Below, piece after piece: positions 22,601 to 25,829 of a DNA stretch of 64,000 bases. The translations under genes were made by a program, and so were the position numbers. The notes beneath the pieces are model-generated. The model was given only the letters and a program-made list of their open reading frames with translations, had not been told where the DNA came from and did no database searches. The stretch's first letter is position 1. Each line of letters begins with the position of its first letter. The DNA comes from Tridacna crocea (lineage: Eukaryota > Mollusca > Bivalvia > Cardiida > Cardiidae): the NCBI GenBank assembly GCA_943736015.1, contig OX031065.1, positions 46,292,992 through 46,356,991 of the forward strand, given 5' to 3'.

Positions 22601-25530
22601 TTAACAAAATTGTCAGGGAACTGTCTTTATCTTGGTAAGGAAATCAGGGACAGTTCGCCAGGCCTATTTCTCATGTATAAATCTACAAAAGCAAAATGCT
22701 TTCTCCTTTTGACGAGACTCGAAATTCGTTTGGGATTCGAATCGGTCAAATCCTTTTGATTTCAAGATTTAAAATCTATGTTGTCATTCGAATTAATAGA
22801 TATTTCATAGCTCCAGATAAGAGGGAATGATGATATTTTAACTCCATTATTTAGCCTCCAAACCCTATGTTGTGGGTACTCATTAGAATCGTCTCGTCGA
22901 GACGATTCTAATGAATACCCACAACATAGGGTTTCTTTGAAAATAATTAATATTTTCACTTTTGAAATCAAAATCACTCCCTCTATCTGGAACTCTTGAT
23001 ATTTGTTCCACAAATCATTCACGTCGCTCGTATTTAGGCTTGTCTTATTCATATTATAAAGAAGCCTGAAGAATAAACATGTCCACTGTTTTACTTCAAC
23101 GCAAATTACGACTTTTTTTTCACCCAAAACTAATATCAAGAAGTAGTTTACAAGCCTAGTGATCGTATATATATAACGATCCCTGACAAGCCAGATGCAG
23201 TTAAAGTGAAATAGTTATTTAATGTGAAGGTCTCCTCGTGTTTAGAACTGGAAACGTCAAATCCATCTGTATGATCATAGGCCTCTGAAACTCTATTGGT
23301 TTATCAAGGGATAACCAAACTTTCATTATACTTTTTATAGGACACTAGCTGTTTCTATAAATAGCACATTGGGGGATTCCCTCTGTATCGTGTATATATA
23401 TATATATACTGTGAACATTAGATCGGGTCAGCTGATAATATGAGTTCTCCCTACGCTGATTTTGTAACAAGGACGCCAACCTTGTCAGTTCTACGCGCAA
23501 TATGCGGTTTTGAATTTTCGCGGTTTTACAAGTATTTTTTAACCATTTACAACTTTCTGTACTTTCCATTGCATCCTATATTGTAACAATGCCAGATTAA
23601 TCCTTTGTTCATGCCGTTACATACAGTCGGTCATCTATAGCATGCGTCCATAATTACAGTTAACTTGCCAGACGGAAGAGTTTATTTATTGCACACACCT
23701 TACAAAACCGGCAGGTAATTTCGTTTCGTGTTTGAAAATATTCTCGTTTAGCCATGCGCTAAACAGGCTGATATTCAACCAGTCACGGTTTGCGCATGAA
23801 TTCTAGTAATGGCCCTTTTCTTTTTGTTTAAAATCAATAAATAAGCCATGATGAAGTTTATAACATTTTTCTCATGGACTTCGATCTATTGGGCGAATTG
23901 GTGTAAGGATATATATAGATATAGAGGATATTTGGTTTTTTTTTTTTTCGGTGAAAGATCGAAATTTATTTCATCGAGTAAACATCATCGGTAATATTTT
24001 CACGAGTGGCACAGCGAATGGCCACCCAGACAAGCAGAAATTGGCAAAAGAAATCGTAAAACATGACGGATATCTCCGGTTAAAAGGTGTCTACTGAGGA
24101 ATCGCCAAATGTCGCAGGTACATTAATTGTTCATGTTGTTGTGTTGTCTATCGCTAGGCTAAAGGAAATTATGATCAATGTTTGTTTCGTGGGTGATTTT
24201 GGGTTGGAAAGGCCGTCTTGTGCTGGCGCCGGCTATCGAGACGTTGCATTCCTTGTGTTTATATTATATAGGGGAGATTTTTTTTTTTCATATTCTATCA
24301 TTTATTTTGGTTATAGAATGTCAAATTCCTGTGCTAAAAAATAGACCATGTTTCCAGTCAGGGTCGACCTTGGCCATAGTAAATCTCTAATTTCTCTTTT
24401 TGTCGGATGGTTTTCGAATACCGGGGTTTTATGAATGAAAATTGAAAGGCTTTGGGAGTATAGATCTATAAGGATGTCTATTTTTTTTTGTATTTTTGTA
24501 AAATTTTCATCCCAAAATCTGAAGGGCCACCTTTAACCCTTTCTTGGAGGAGCTTTATCAAAATCCAGTAAAGTTCTTTTCCGTTATTTCCCATGACGTA
24601 CCCCTCCCGCATGGCAACGCATCATATTACGTTAAGCGCGAGAAATTTAAGGTAAATGACGTCGTATTTCCCATCTGGTTGTCAGGCATGCGCAATTTAC
24701 CTGGGCAACAAGAACGTGAAAATCGGTATTTTCACTGGTGGTTCCAGTGTAAAATCGAAAAATATTTTCATTGCTAGATCTAGATCTATTTCTCGATAGG
24801 CTATCCTACCGGAAAGCATGAAATAAATACAGGGGATACACAAATGTGATATAAGCGTTCGAATCGACCAAGGGCAATTTTAGTGTTCCATGATAGTCTA
24901 GAACAATAGAGCTTCAAAGGCCATATGCATAATTTATCGAATTACGTATATCTAGATTGTTGAACTCTTTACCAAACAACAAAATGCTCGACTTGTCTAG
25001 AAACATAGCTGCAAAGTATTTGCAGTTGTCAGGCTTTTAGAAATGGGCTCAAATGGTGGAAATTGTTTTTTAAAAAAAGGCCAAAAAGTATTGTTGGAAG
25101 AGGAGAAAATGCTGGTTACCAAAAGCCTCTTCAAAGACATCAAATCAGCATTTCAACGACTGCTGATTTGTCGTCTGCAAATTCTTTGAGTTTGGTCCAG
25201 TTTGGTCCCAACTATTGTTGGAAGAGGAGAAAATGCTGGTTACCAAAAGCCTCTTCAAAGACATCAAATCAGCATTTCAACGACTGCTGATTTGTCGTCT
25301 GCAAATTCTTTGAGTTTGGTCCAGTTTGGTCCCCCCCCCCCCCCCCCCCCCCCCCCCCTTAATAACTGGTGACCTTCTGTGCATTTAAGAAATAGATCTA
25401 GATCTCAATCTTCGATTGCAATAGTAGGAAAAAAAATCTAGAACAGATCTAGATCTGCTTATCGAGTTGATCTTGCGTTTAGATTATTTCTTTCGATTCA
25501 CTGGAAATTTTACCTGACTTTGTAAAACAT
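1433..25530 (-). CDS. TSNAXIP1: TSNAXIP1 ortholog, 16 coding exons, 706 aa
   Basis: Coding exons in transcript order (minus strand): 25530-25514, 17601-17484, 16683-16438, 14936-14802, 13795-13726, 13265-12998, 11814-11703, 10634-10573, 9416-9327, 8586-8424, 7586-7458, 6013-5843, 4449-4334, 2930-2804, 2207-2104, 1625-1433. All introns are GT-AG and all phases agree, giving 2121 nt with a terminal TGA. Residues ~95-172 match the TSNAXIP1 N-terminal domain ([16 protein letters not shown], then [18 protein letters not shown]). A charged coiled coil follows (~190-300), then the family block STPRPDWDKC and an EF-hand-like helical C-terminal half. Human TSNAXIP1 is about 660 aa. Family knowledge: it binds TSNAX (Trax) and is expressed in testis and ciliated cells. 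The start is the ATG nearest the first donor; in-frame ATGs at 25605 and 25611 would add 25 or 27 residues but overlap the 5' leader of the divergent neighbour. Most introns carry palindromic MITEs. Confidence 0.9.
1769..1997 (+). mobile_element. Palindromic MITE A, complete
   Basis: Flanks TTAA/TTAT. Stem uses the CACTGTGGG/CCCACAGTG variant in both arms. Lies in the last TSNAXIP1 intron. Confidence 0.88.
2033..2090 (+). repeat. Fragment of element F
   Basis: Decayed copy of the F palindrome's right arm (ATGTTCACC.. then AAATAAATTTTGATCTTTCA). Confidence 0.5.
2104..2207 (-). CDS. TSNAXIP1: TSNAXIP1 exon 15
   Basis: Encodes [20 protein letters not shown] then [13 protein letters not shown], matching the FVQKLWEQYMDEKDEYL region of the family. 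Confidence 0.88.
2244..2412 (-). mobile_element. Hybrid MITE: B end joined to A half
   Basis: Left end is a B terminus (TTACTCCATAGATACTCATT); right half is an A element with L end. The switch is inside the central stem (GGCAAAAGG then TTACCAGCATTTTCTCC). TTAA on both sides. Confidence 0.8.
2573..2796 (+). mobile_element. tRNA-derived SINE
   Basis: tRNA-like head with A box TCGTGAGGTAGAGCATC, a CTCATAA anticodon-like loop (CAT) and B box GAGTTCGATACCC, then a ~150-bp body ending AATATGTTTAAACTAAACT. Second copy, opposite strand, at 21707-21966. Confidence 0.75.
2804..2930 (-). CDS. TSNAXIP1: TSNAXIP1 exon 14
   Basis: Encodes [20 protein letters not shown] and YKNLFME, equivalent to the human LLNYRSLFMEDEE stretch. 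Confidence 0.88.
2976..3479 (+). mobile_element. Palindromic MITE A, interrupted by a C copy
   Basis: L end and core at 2976-3158; the remaining R end (CAGTCTAAATCCTGGTCATT) resumes at 3449 after the C insertion 3159-3448. Confidence 0.75.
3159..3448 (+). mobile_element. Palindromic MITE C nested in A, with internal duplication
   Basis: TTAA on both sides. About 60 bp including the right stem arm (CCACAGTGTTTCTACCCTTT and following) is tandemly repeated at ~3262-3381, making the element ~290 instead of ~228 bp. Confidence 0.8.
3560..3706 (-). mobile_element. Palindromic MITE fragment
   Basis: Decayed core GAAATTGCTTGTGACTATCA with matching right arm; L-like end GATTGTTTGGTACATTGTTAA. Confidence 0.5.
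3794..3814. repeat. (CAGA)n microsatellite
   Basis: Five to six tandem CAGA units. Confidence 0.8.
3858..3975. repeat. Duplicate of TSNAXIP1 exon 12 edge plus flanking intron
   Basis: Nearly identical to ~6000-6107: the first exon-12 bases, its acceptor, the TTTATAGAGG motif and the L end of the adjacent MITE. A local segmental copy within a neighbouring intron. Confidence 0.75.
4050..4275 (-). mobile_element. Palindromic MITE A
   Basis: Good core stem (4163-4231); both ends decayed. Confidence 0.7.
4334..4449 (-). CDS. TSNAXIP1: TSNAXIP1 exon 13, EF-hand-like
   Basis: Encodes [20 protein letters not shown] then LTKAEFK, resembling a degenerate EF-hand loop (D-x-D-x-G...E). Ends in phase 2 with a GTTAGT donor. 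Confidence 0.88.
4466..4784 (-). mobile_element. tRNA-derived SINE with ATTG tail
   Basis: Minus-strand tRNA-like head (GGTAGCTCATTTGGTAACAT, B-box-like GGGCTCAATCTC) at 4784-4700; body runs to a (TTGA)n-type tail at 4466-4482. Confidence 0.7.
4876..5056 (-). mobile_element. Palindromic MITE A
   Basis: Core GAAAGTGCTGGTTACCAGCA; R end truncated; L end GGATTTTGCAGTAAAG. Confidence 0.65.
5057..5215 (+). mobile_element. Palindromic MITE A, decayed
   Basis: L end CTTTACCTCACAGTTTCAAC and left arm remain; the right arm is largely lost. Confidence 0.5.
5265..5372 (+). mobile_element. Palindromic MITE A, core fragment
   Basis: GAAAGAAGCCCTTTGAAAAC and most of the stem; both termini missing. Confidence 0.6.
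5605..5812 (-). mobile_element. Palindromic MITE A lacking one stem arm
   Basis: R and L ends intact, but the left stem arm is deleted after AGAAAACATGG so no hairpin can form. Confidence 0.75.
5843..6013 (-). CDS. TSNAXIP1: TSNAXIP1 exon 12
   Basis: 57 codons, phase 0. Encodes [20 protein letters not shown] and a following helix ending FHGVLTGE. Its acceptor-side edge has been copied into the next intron at 3858-3962. Confidence 0.9.
6064..6293 (+). mobile_element. Palindromic MITE A, complete
   Basis: TTAA flanks; core GAAAATGTTGCTAACTAGTA is off-consensus. Confidence 0.85.
6734..6797. repeat. Perfect 31-bp-arm hairpin
   Basis: Arms 6734-6764 and 6767-6797 are exact inverted copies (CTTCTGATTGGCTAAACCA at the tip) with a 2-nt spacer. 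A weaker relative lies at 58356-58424. Confidence 0.9.
6951..7408 (+). mobile_element. Element F, ~455 bp, with 5' palindrome
   Basis: Begins GTGAAAGATCGAAATTTATT, folds back with an arm ending at ~7090, then a unique 3' body containing TATGACGTCATA and ending GGAAAGCATGAAATAAA. Copies at 14302, 60270, 63728 (minus) and a broken one at 23927-24834. Confidence 0.8.
7458..7586 (-). CDS. TSNAXIP1: TSNAXIP1 exon 11
   Basis: 43 codons, phase 0. Encodes [20 protein letters not shown] and [14 protein letters not shown], corresponding to the family segment with the DVVNLLKDAWKE helix. Confidence 0.9.
7623..7853 (+). mobile_element. Palindromic MITE A, complete
   Basis: TTAA on both sides; consensus stem. 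Confidence 0.9.
7925..8153 (+). mobile_element. Palindromic MITE A, complete
   Basis: Flanks TGAA/TTAA; consensus core, R end GGTAAAGAGTTAA. Confidence 0.88.
8424..8586 (-). CDS. TSNAXIP1: TSNAXIP1 exon 10
   Basis: Encodes [20 protein letters not shown] and [12 protein letters not shown], a strongly conserved block immediately after the coiled coil. Confidence 0.92.
8660..8885 (+). mobile_element. Palindromic MITE A, degenerate
   Basis: Stem tip GAAGAAAATGCTGG/ATTTTCTTC carries matching changes in both arms. Confidence 0.7.
9009..9140 (+). mobile_element. Palindromic MITE A, truncated
   Basis: L part and full stem (9051-9118); R half absent. Confidence 0.7.
9327..9416 (-). CDS. TSNAXIP1: TSNAXIP1 exon 9
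   Basis: Encodes [20 protein letters not shown] and then ETLRRSSTP. The STPRPDW family motif is split across the junction with exon 10. Confidence 0.9.
9468..9682 (-). mobile_element. Palindromic MITE A
   Basis: R end first; preceded by a leftover L end at 9444-9467. Shares TTAA 9679-9682 with the next element. Confidence 0.8.
9679..10130 (+). mobile_element. Palindromic MITE A, interrupted by another A
   Basis: Segments 9679-9867 and 10095-10130; the R end (AAAAATTTTGTCGTTTGGTA) resumes after the insertion. Confidence 0.85.
9868..10094 (+). mobile_element. Palindromic MITE A nested in A
   Basis: TTAA flanks; stem variant CACTGTAGG/CCCACAGTG. Confidence 0.88.
10221..10448 (+). mobile_element. 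Palindromic MITE A, complete
   Basis: TTAA flanks, consensus core. Confidence 0.9.
10573..10634 (-). CDS. TSNAXIP1: TSNAXIP1 exon 8
   Basis: 62 nt encoding [20 protein letters not shown], coiled-coil continuation. Ends in phase 2. Confidence 0.87.
10885..11085 (+). mobile_element. Palindromic MITE A lacking right arm
   Basis: Deletion right after GCTGGTAACC; otherwise complete with TTAA flanks. First half of a tandem segmental duplication. Confidence 0.85.
11158..11387 (+). mobile_element. Palindromic MITE A, complete
   Basis: TTAA flanks. Followed by a 75-bp spacer (11386-11460) matching 11083-11160. Confidence 0.9.
11460..11687 (+). mobile_element. Palindromic MITE C, complete
   Basis: TTAA flanks; core GAAATTGCTCGTAACGAGCA. 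Confidence 0.9.
11703..11814 (-). CDS. TSNAXIP1: TSNAXIP1 exon 7
   Basis: Encodes [20 protein letters not shown], matching the conserved NFGDVVPRRDFE region of the family. Ends in phase 0. Confidence 0.9.
12123..12403. mobile_element. R-R symmetric form of palindromic MITE A
   Basis: Both halves carry an R end: ACCAAACG..TTTTAGGCTTGTCC on the left and GGACTGGTCTAAAAATGTGT on the right, around a normal core. The 281-bp element is close to a full-length palindrome. TTAA flanks. Confidence 0.85.
12411..12592 (+). mobile_element. Palindromic MITE A, degenerate left half
   Basis: Left arm decayed (AACACTGTGAAGCAAGAAG), R half normal to GTTAA. Confidence 0.65.
12589..12774 (+). mobile_element. 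Palindromic MITE A without core
   Basis: L and R ends present; the stem tip is deleted (AAATATTGTAGGAAAATGTT). Confidence 0.75.
12873..12970 (-). mobile_element. Palindromic MITE A fragment
   Basis: GAGAGAAAATGCTGTTTATC with poor right arm; abuts TSNAXIP1 exon 6. Confidence 0.4.
12998..13265 (-). CDS. TSNAXIP1: TSNAXIP1 exon 6, coiled coil
   Basis: 89 residues dominated by Lys/Glu/Gln heptads ([20 protein letters not shown]), then [13 protein letters not shown] and an acidic [15 protein letters not shown] tail as in the vertebrate protein. Confidence 0.9.
13410..13562 (-). mobile_element. Palindromic MITE A, decayed
   Basis: R-type segment AAATTGAAAGCATTTACAGA, right arm CATTTTCTACTTTTCCCATA, left arm lost. 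Confidence 0.55.
13726..13795 (-). CDS. TSNAXIP1: TSNAXIP1 exon 5
   Basis: Encodes [20 protein letters not shown], the start of the coiled coil. It ends in phase 1 and completes a Glu codon with exon 6. Confidence 0.88.
13813..14040 (+). mobile_element. Palindromic MITE C at an ATAA site
   Basis: Flanked by ATAA on both sides instead of TTAA. Core GAAATTGCTCGTAACGAGCA. Confidence 0.88.
14041..14160. repeat. (GGAT)n / (GGGT)n microsatellite
   Basis: About 110 bp of imperfect GGAT, GGGT and GATA units directly abutting the MITE terminus. Confidence 0.9.
14163..14222. repeat. Degenerate hairpin (AGATCCAAGATCAGA family)
   Basis: TAGATCCAAGATCAGATTGC pairs imperfectly with GCAGTCTGATATTAATCC. 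Better copies at 38403 and 58624. Confidence 0.55.
14302..14766 (+). mobile_element. Element F, complete
   Basis: Same layout as 6951-7408, with a homopolymer C/A tract (14408-14450) at the end of the palindrome. Confidence 0.8.
14802..14936 (-). CDS. TSNAXIP1: TSNAXIP1 exon 4, end of N-terminal domain
   Basis: 45 codons, phase 0 at both ends. Encodes [20 protein letters not shown] and [19 protein letters not shown], the most diagnostic block of the family. Confidence 0.93.
14958..15186 (-). mobile_element. Palindromic MITE A, complete
   Basis: TTAA flanks. Shares 15183-15186 with the next copy. Confidence 0.9.
15183..15403 (-). mobile_element. Palindromic MITE A
   Basis: Degenerate stem (GGCCATTGAGGG / CCCACGATGGC), core GAAAATGCTGGAAACCAGCA. 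Right flank TTAG. Confidence 0.8.
15573..16296 (-). mobile_element. tRNA-derived SINE, split by element D
   Basis: Same SINE family as 817-1258. Segments 15573-15650 and 16192-16296 flank element D. Confidence 0.65.
15651..16191 (+). mobile_element. Element D, TTAA-flanked, inserted in a SINE
   Basis: Reads TTAA-AGGTGGCAGATTTTGGGAC ... AATACCCACCT-TTAA, a second TTAA-targeting family. Relatives at 24340-24537 and 36705-37137 (minus). Confidence 0.75.
16303..16406 (-). mobile_element. Palindromic MITE A fragment
   Basis: Core GAAAATGCTGGTCACCAGCA with short flanks. Confidence 0.65.
16438..16683 (-). CDS. TSNAXIP1: TSNAXIP1 exon 3, start of N-terminal domain
   Basis: 82 codons, phase 0 at both ends. 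Contains [10 protein letters not shown] and [20 protein letters not shown], the opening of the TSNAXIP1 N-terminal family domain. Confidence 0.92.
17040..17140 (+). mobile_element. Palindromic MITE A fragment
   Basis: Left L-side remnant and full stem; R end lost. Confidence 0.65.
17177..17405 (+). mobile_element. Palindromic MITE A (CCCAAAC variant), complete
   Basis: Termini CCCTTTCCCAAACAATCCC and CGTTTGGGAAAGGG with an A core; intermediate between A and C. Confidence 0.88.
17484..17601 (-). CDS. TSNAXIP1: TSNAXIP1 exon 2
   Basis: Encodes [16 protein letters not shown] through PPPRALR between a TTTTTACAG acceptor and a GTAAGC donor. It is proline-rich and probably disordered, upstream of the conserved N-terminal domain. 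Confidence 0.85.
17713..17939 (-). mobile_element. Palindromic MITE A
   Basis: Core GAAAATGCTAGTAAACAGCT; ends slightly decayed. Confidence 0.8.
18100..18332 (-). mobile_element. Palindromic MITE A
   Basis: Left TTAA; right flank mutated (GGGTTCTT). Confidence 0.82.
18333..18485 (-). mobile_element. Palindromic MITE A without core
   Basis: R- and L-type ends joined; stem deleted. Confidence 0.5.
18558..19468. mobile_element. Element E, 911-bp fold-back
   Basis: Long inverted arms start CACAGGATTTGACATTCTAT at 18559 and end at 19468 with the inverse. Arms are ~350-430 bp around a ~120-bp centre. The left arm contains a 78-bp tandem duplication (18769-18846 and 18847-18924). A partial copy lies at 24013-24345. 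No ORF of note. Confidence 0.85.
19770..19838 (+). repeat. tRNA-like sequence in 5' LTR of Y
   Basis: A-box-like TGGCTCAGTGGTTAGGG and B-box-like AGTTCGAATCCCG at tRNA spacing; acceptor pairing is weak, so not an intact tRNA. Repeated in the 3' LTR. Confidence 0.65.
19921..19993 (+). repeat. tRNA-Lys-like sequence inside LTR 1 of X
   Basis: Acceptor GCCCGGC/GTCGGGC pairs with one G-U; D arm GCTCAGTTGGTAGAGC and T arm GTGGGTTCGAGTCCCGC are sound. The anticodon arm has an extra base and mismatches, so no anticodon can be assigned. Closest to tRNA-Lys in the acceptor, D and T arms. Probably a Pol III promoter in the element, not a translation tRNA. Confidence 0.7.
20158..20230 (+). repeat. tRNA-Lys-like sequence inside LTR 2 of X
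   Basis: Identical by eye to the copy at 19921, 237 bp downstream, as expected for LTR partners. Confidence 0.7.
20267..20284 (+). promoter_or_regulatory. Primer binding site for tRNA-Pro
   Basis: TGGGGGCTCGTCCGGGAT is the 18-nt complement of a tRNA-Pro 3' end (as used by gammaretroviruses), directly after the Y LTR. Confidence 0.8.
20455..20533 (+). repeat. tRNA-like sequence in 3' LTR of Y
   Basis: Second copy of the A-box/B-box segment, with a few differences (GTCTTGTGTCCGGGAG instead of GCTTTGCGTCCAGGAG). Confidence 0.65.
20591..21706. other. Unassigned intron sequence with one tandem duplication
   Basis: No recognisable gene. A ~62-65-bp unit (CTGTAG..ATAAAGTAGCAATTGAG..) is duplicated at 21496-21557 and 21558-21622. 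Open frames here are short and show no family signature. Confidence 0.6.
21707..21966 (-). mobile_element. tRNA-derived SINE
   Basis: Reverse copy of 2573-2796; tail GTTTAGTTTAAACATATTTA at 21707-21727, tRNA-like head near 21940-21850. Confidence 0.75.
21967..23926. other. Unassigned part of TSNAXIP1 intron 1
   Basis: Contains a G homopolymer at 22469-22480, a palindrome at 22860-22934 and a TA microsatellite near 23395-23409. No coding signal that I can support. Confidence 0.6.
22860..22934. repeat. 75-bp near-perfect palindrome
   Basis: AAACCCTATGTTGTGGGTA.. mirrored by ..TACCCACAACATAGGGTTT, with GTCTCGTCGAGAC at the centre and essentially no loop. One mismatch pair seen. Confidence 0.9.
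23927..24834 (+). mobile_element. Element F broken by E and D fragments
   Basis: F left part 23927-24013, E fragment 24013-24345, D fragment 24340-24537, F right part 24535-24834. The D/F junction is at a TTAA that is intact in other F copies. Confidence 0.75.
24955..25334. mobile_element. Palindromic MITE A remnant with 124-bp tandem duplication
   Basis: R end at 24962-25060, then a unit (TATTGTTGGAAGAGGAG..TTTGGTCC) repeated at 25089-25210 and 25213-25334. Only one stem arm per unit. Confidence 0.75.
25331..25359. repeat. Poly-C run
   Basis: About 28 consecutive C, immediately 3' of the tandem duplication and ~150 bp from TSNAXIP1 exon 1. Length may be unreliable in assembly. Confidence 0.85.
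25514..25530 (-). CDS. TSNAXIP1: TSNAXIP1 exon 1 (17 coding nt)
   Basis: Encodes MFYKV plus two bases of an Arg codon, then a GTAAAA donor. Its phase fits exon 2 exactly, and the position matches the expected divergent promoter. It is the weakest exon of the model because it is so short and the start is ambiguous. Confidence 0.6.
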
Positions 25531-25639
25531 ATGCCGGTTGGTCACAAAAAATAACTGGGAACCAATGAATAAGGCTGTTTTATATCGTGTCGTAATCAGT
25601 GACATTAACATCCGGGTTATTTCGTGTAGAAAGAGGAAA
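25531..25639. promoter_or_regulatory. Compact bidirectional promoter of TSNAXIP1 and RANBP9/10
   Basis: Only 109 bp separate the two divergent start codons. The interval holds a CCAAT box (25562-25566) and ACATCCGG at 25608-25615, the reverse complement of an ETS-type site CCGGATGT. No TATA box is well placed. CCAAT and ETS sites are typical of TATA-less bidirectional promoters. The function is inferred from layout; transcription starts cannot be read from sequence. Confidence 0.65.
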
Positions 25640-25829
25640 ATGGCTACGTCTAGTGAATCAACACCAAGTGAACCGTCAAAATCCTCTTCTGTGGACCCTG
25701 AAGAACGCTTGAAACGTTTATATCCCACAGTAAATGAGGAAGAAACCCCATTGCCGCGTGCCTGGAGTGCTAAAGACAAGTTTAATTATCTTGGATTGTC
25801 GCAGGAAAACCTCAGAGTTCATTACAAAG
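25640..25829 (+). CDS. RANBP9/RANBP10: RANBP9/10 exon 1
   Basis: Encodes [19 protein letters not shown], then [20 protein letters not shown] and [13 protein letters not shown], the conserved lead-in to SPRY. An in-frame ATG at 25538 precedes this start, but the family alignment and purine-rich context AAAATGG favour 25640. Confidence 0.93.

Noticed and set aside
22762..23139. 125-codon minus-strand open frame
   Set aside because: It runs through the 75-bp palindrome and has no family signature; likely chance.
25538..25639. Upstream in-frame ATG at 25538 as RANBP9/10 start
   Set aside because: It would add 34 residues unlike the family and extend almost to the TSNAXIP1 start; 25640 fits the conserved N-terminus and context better.
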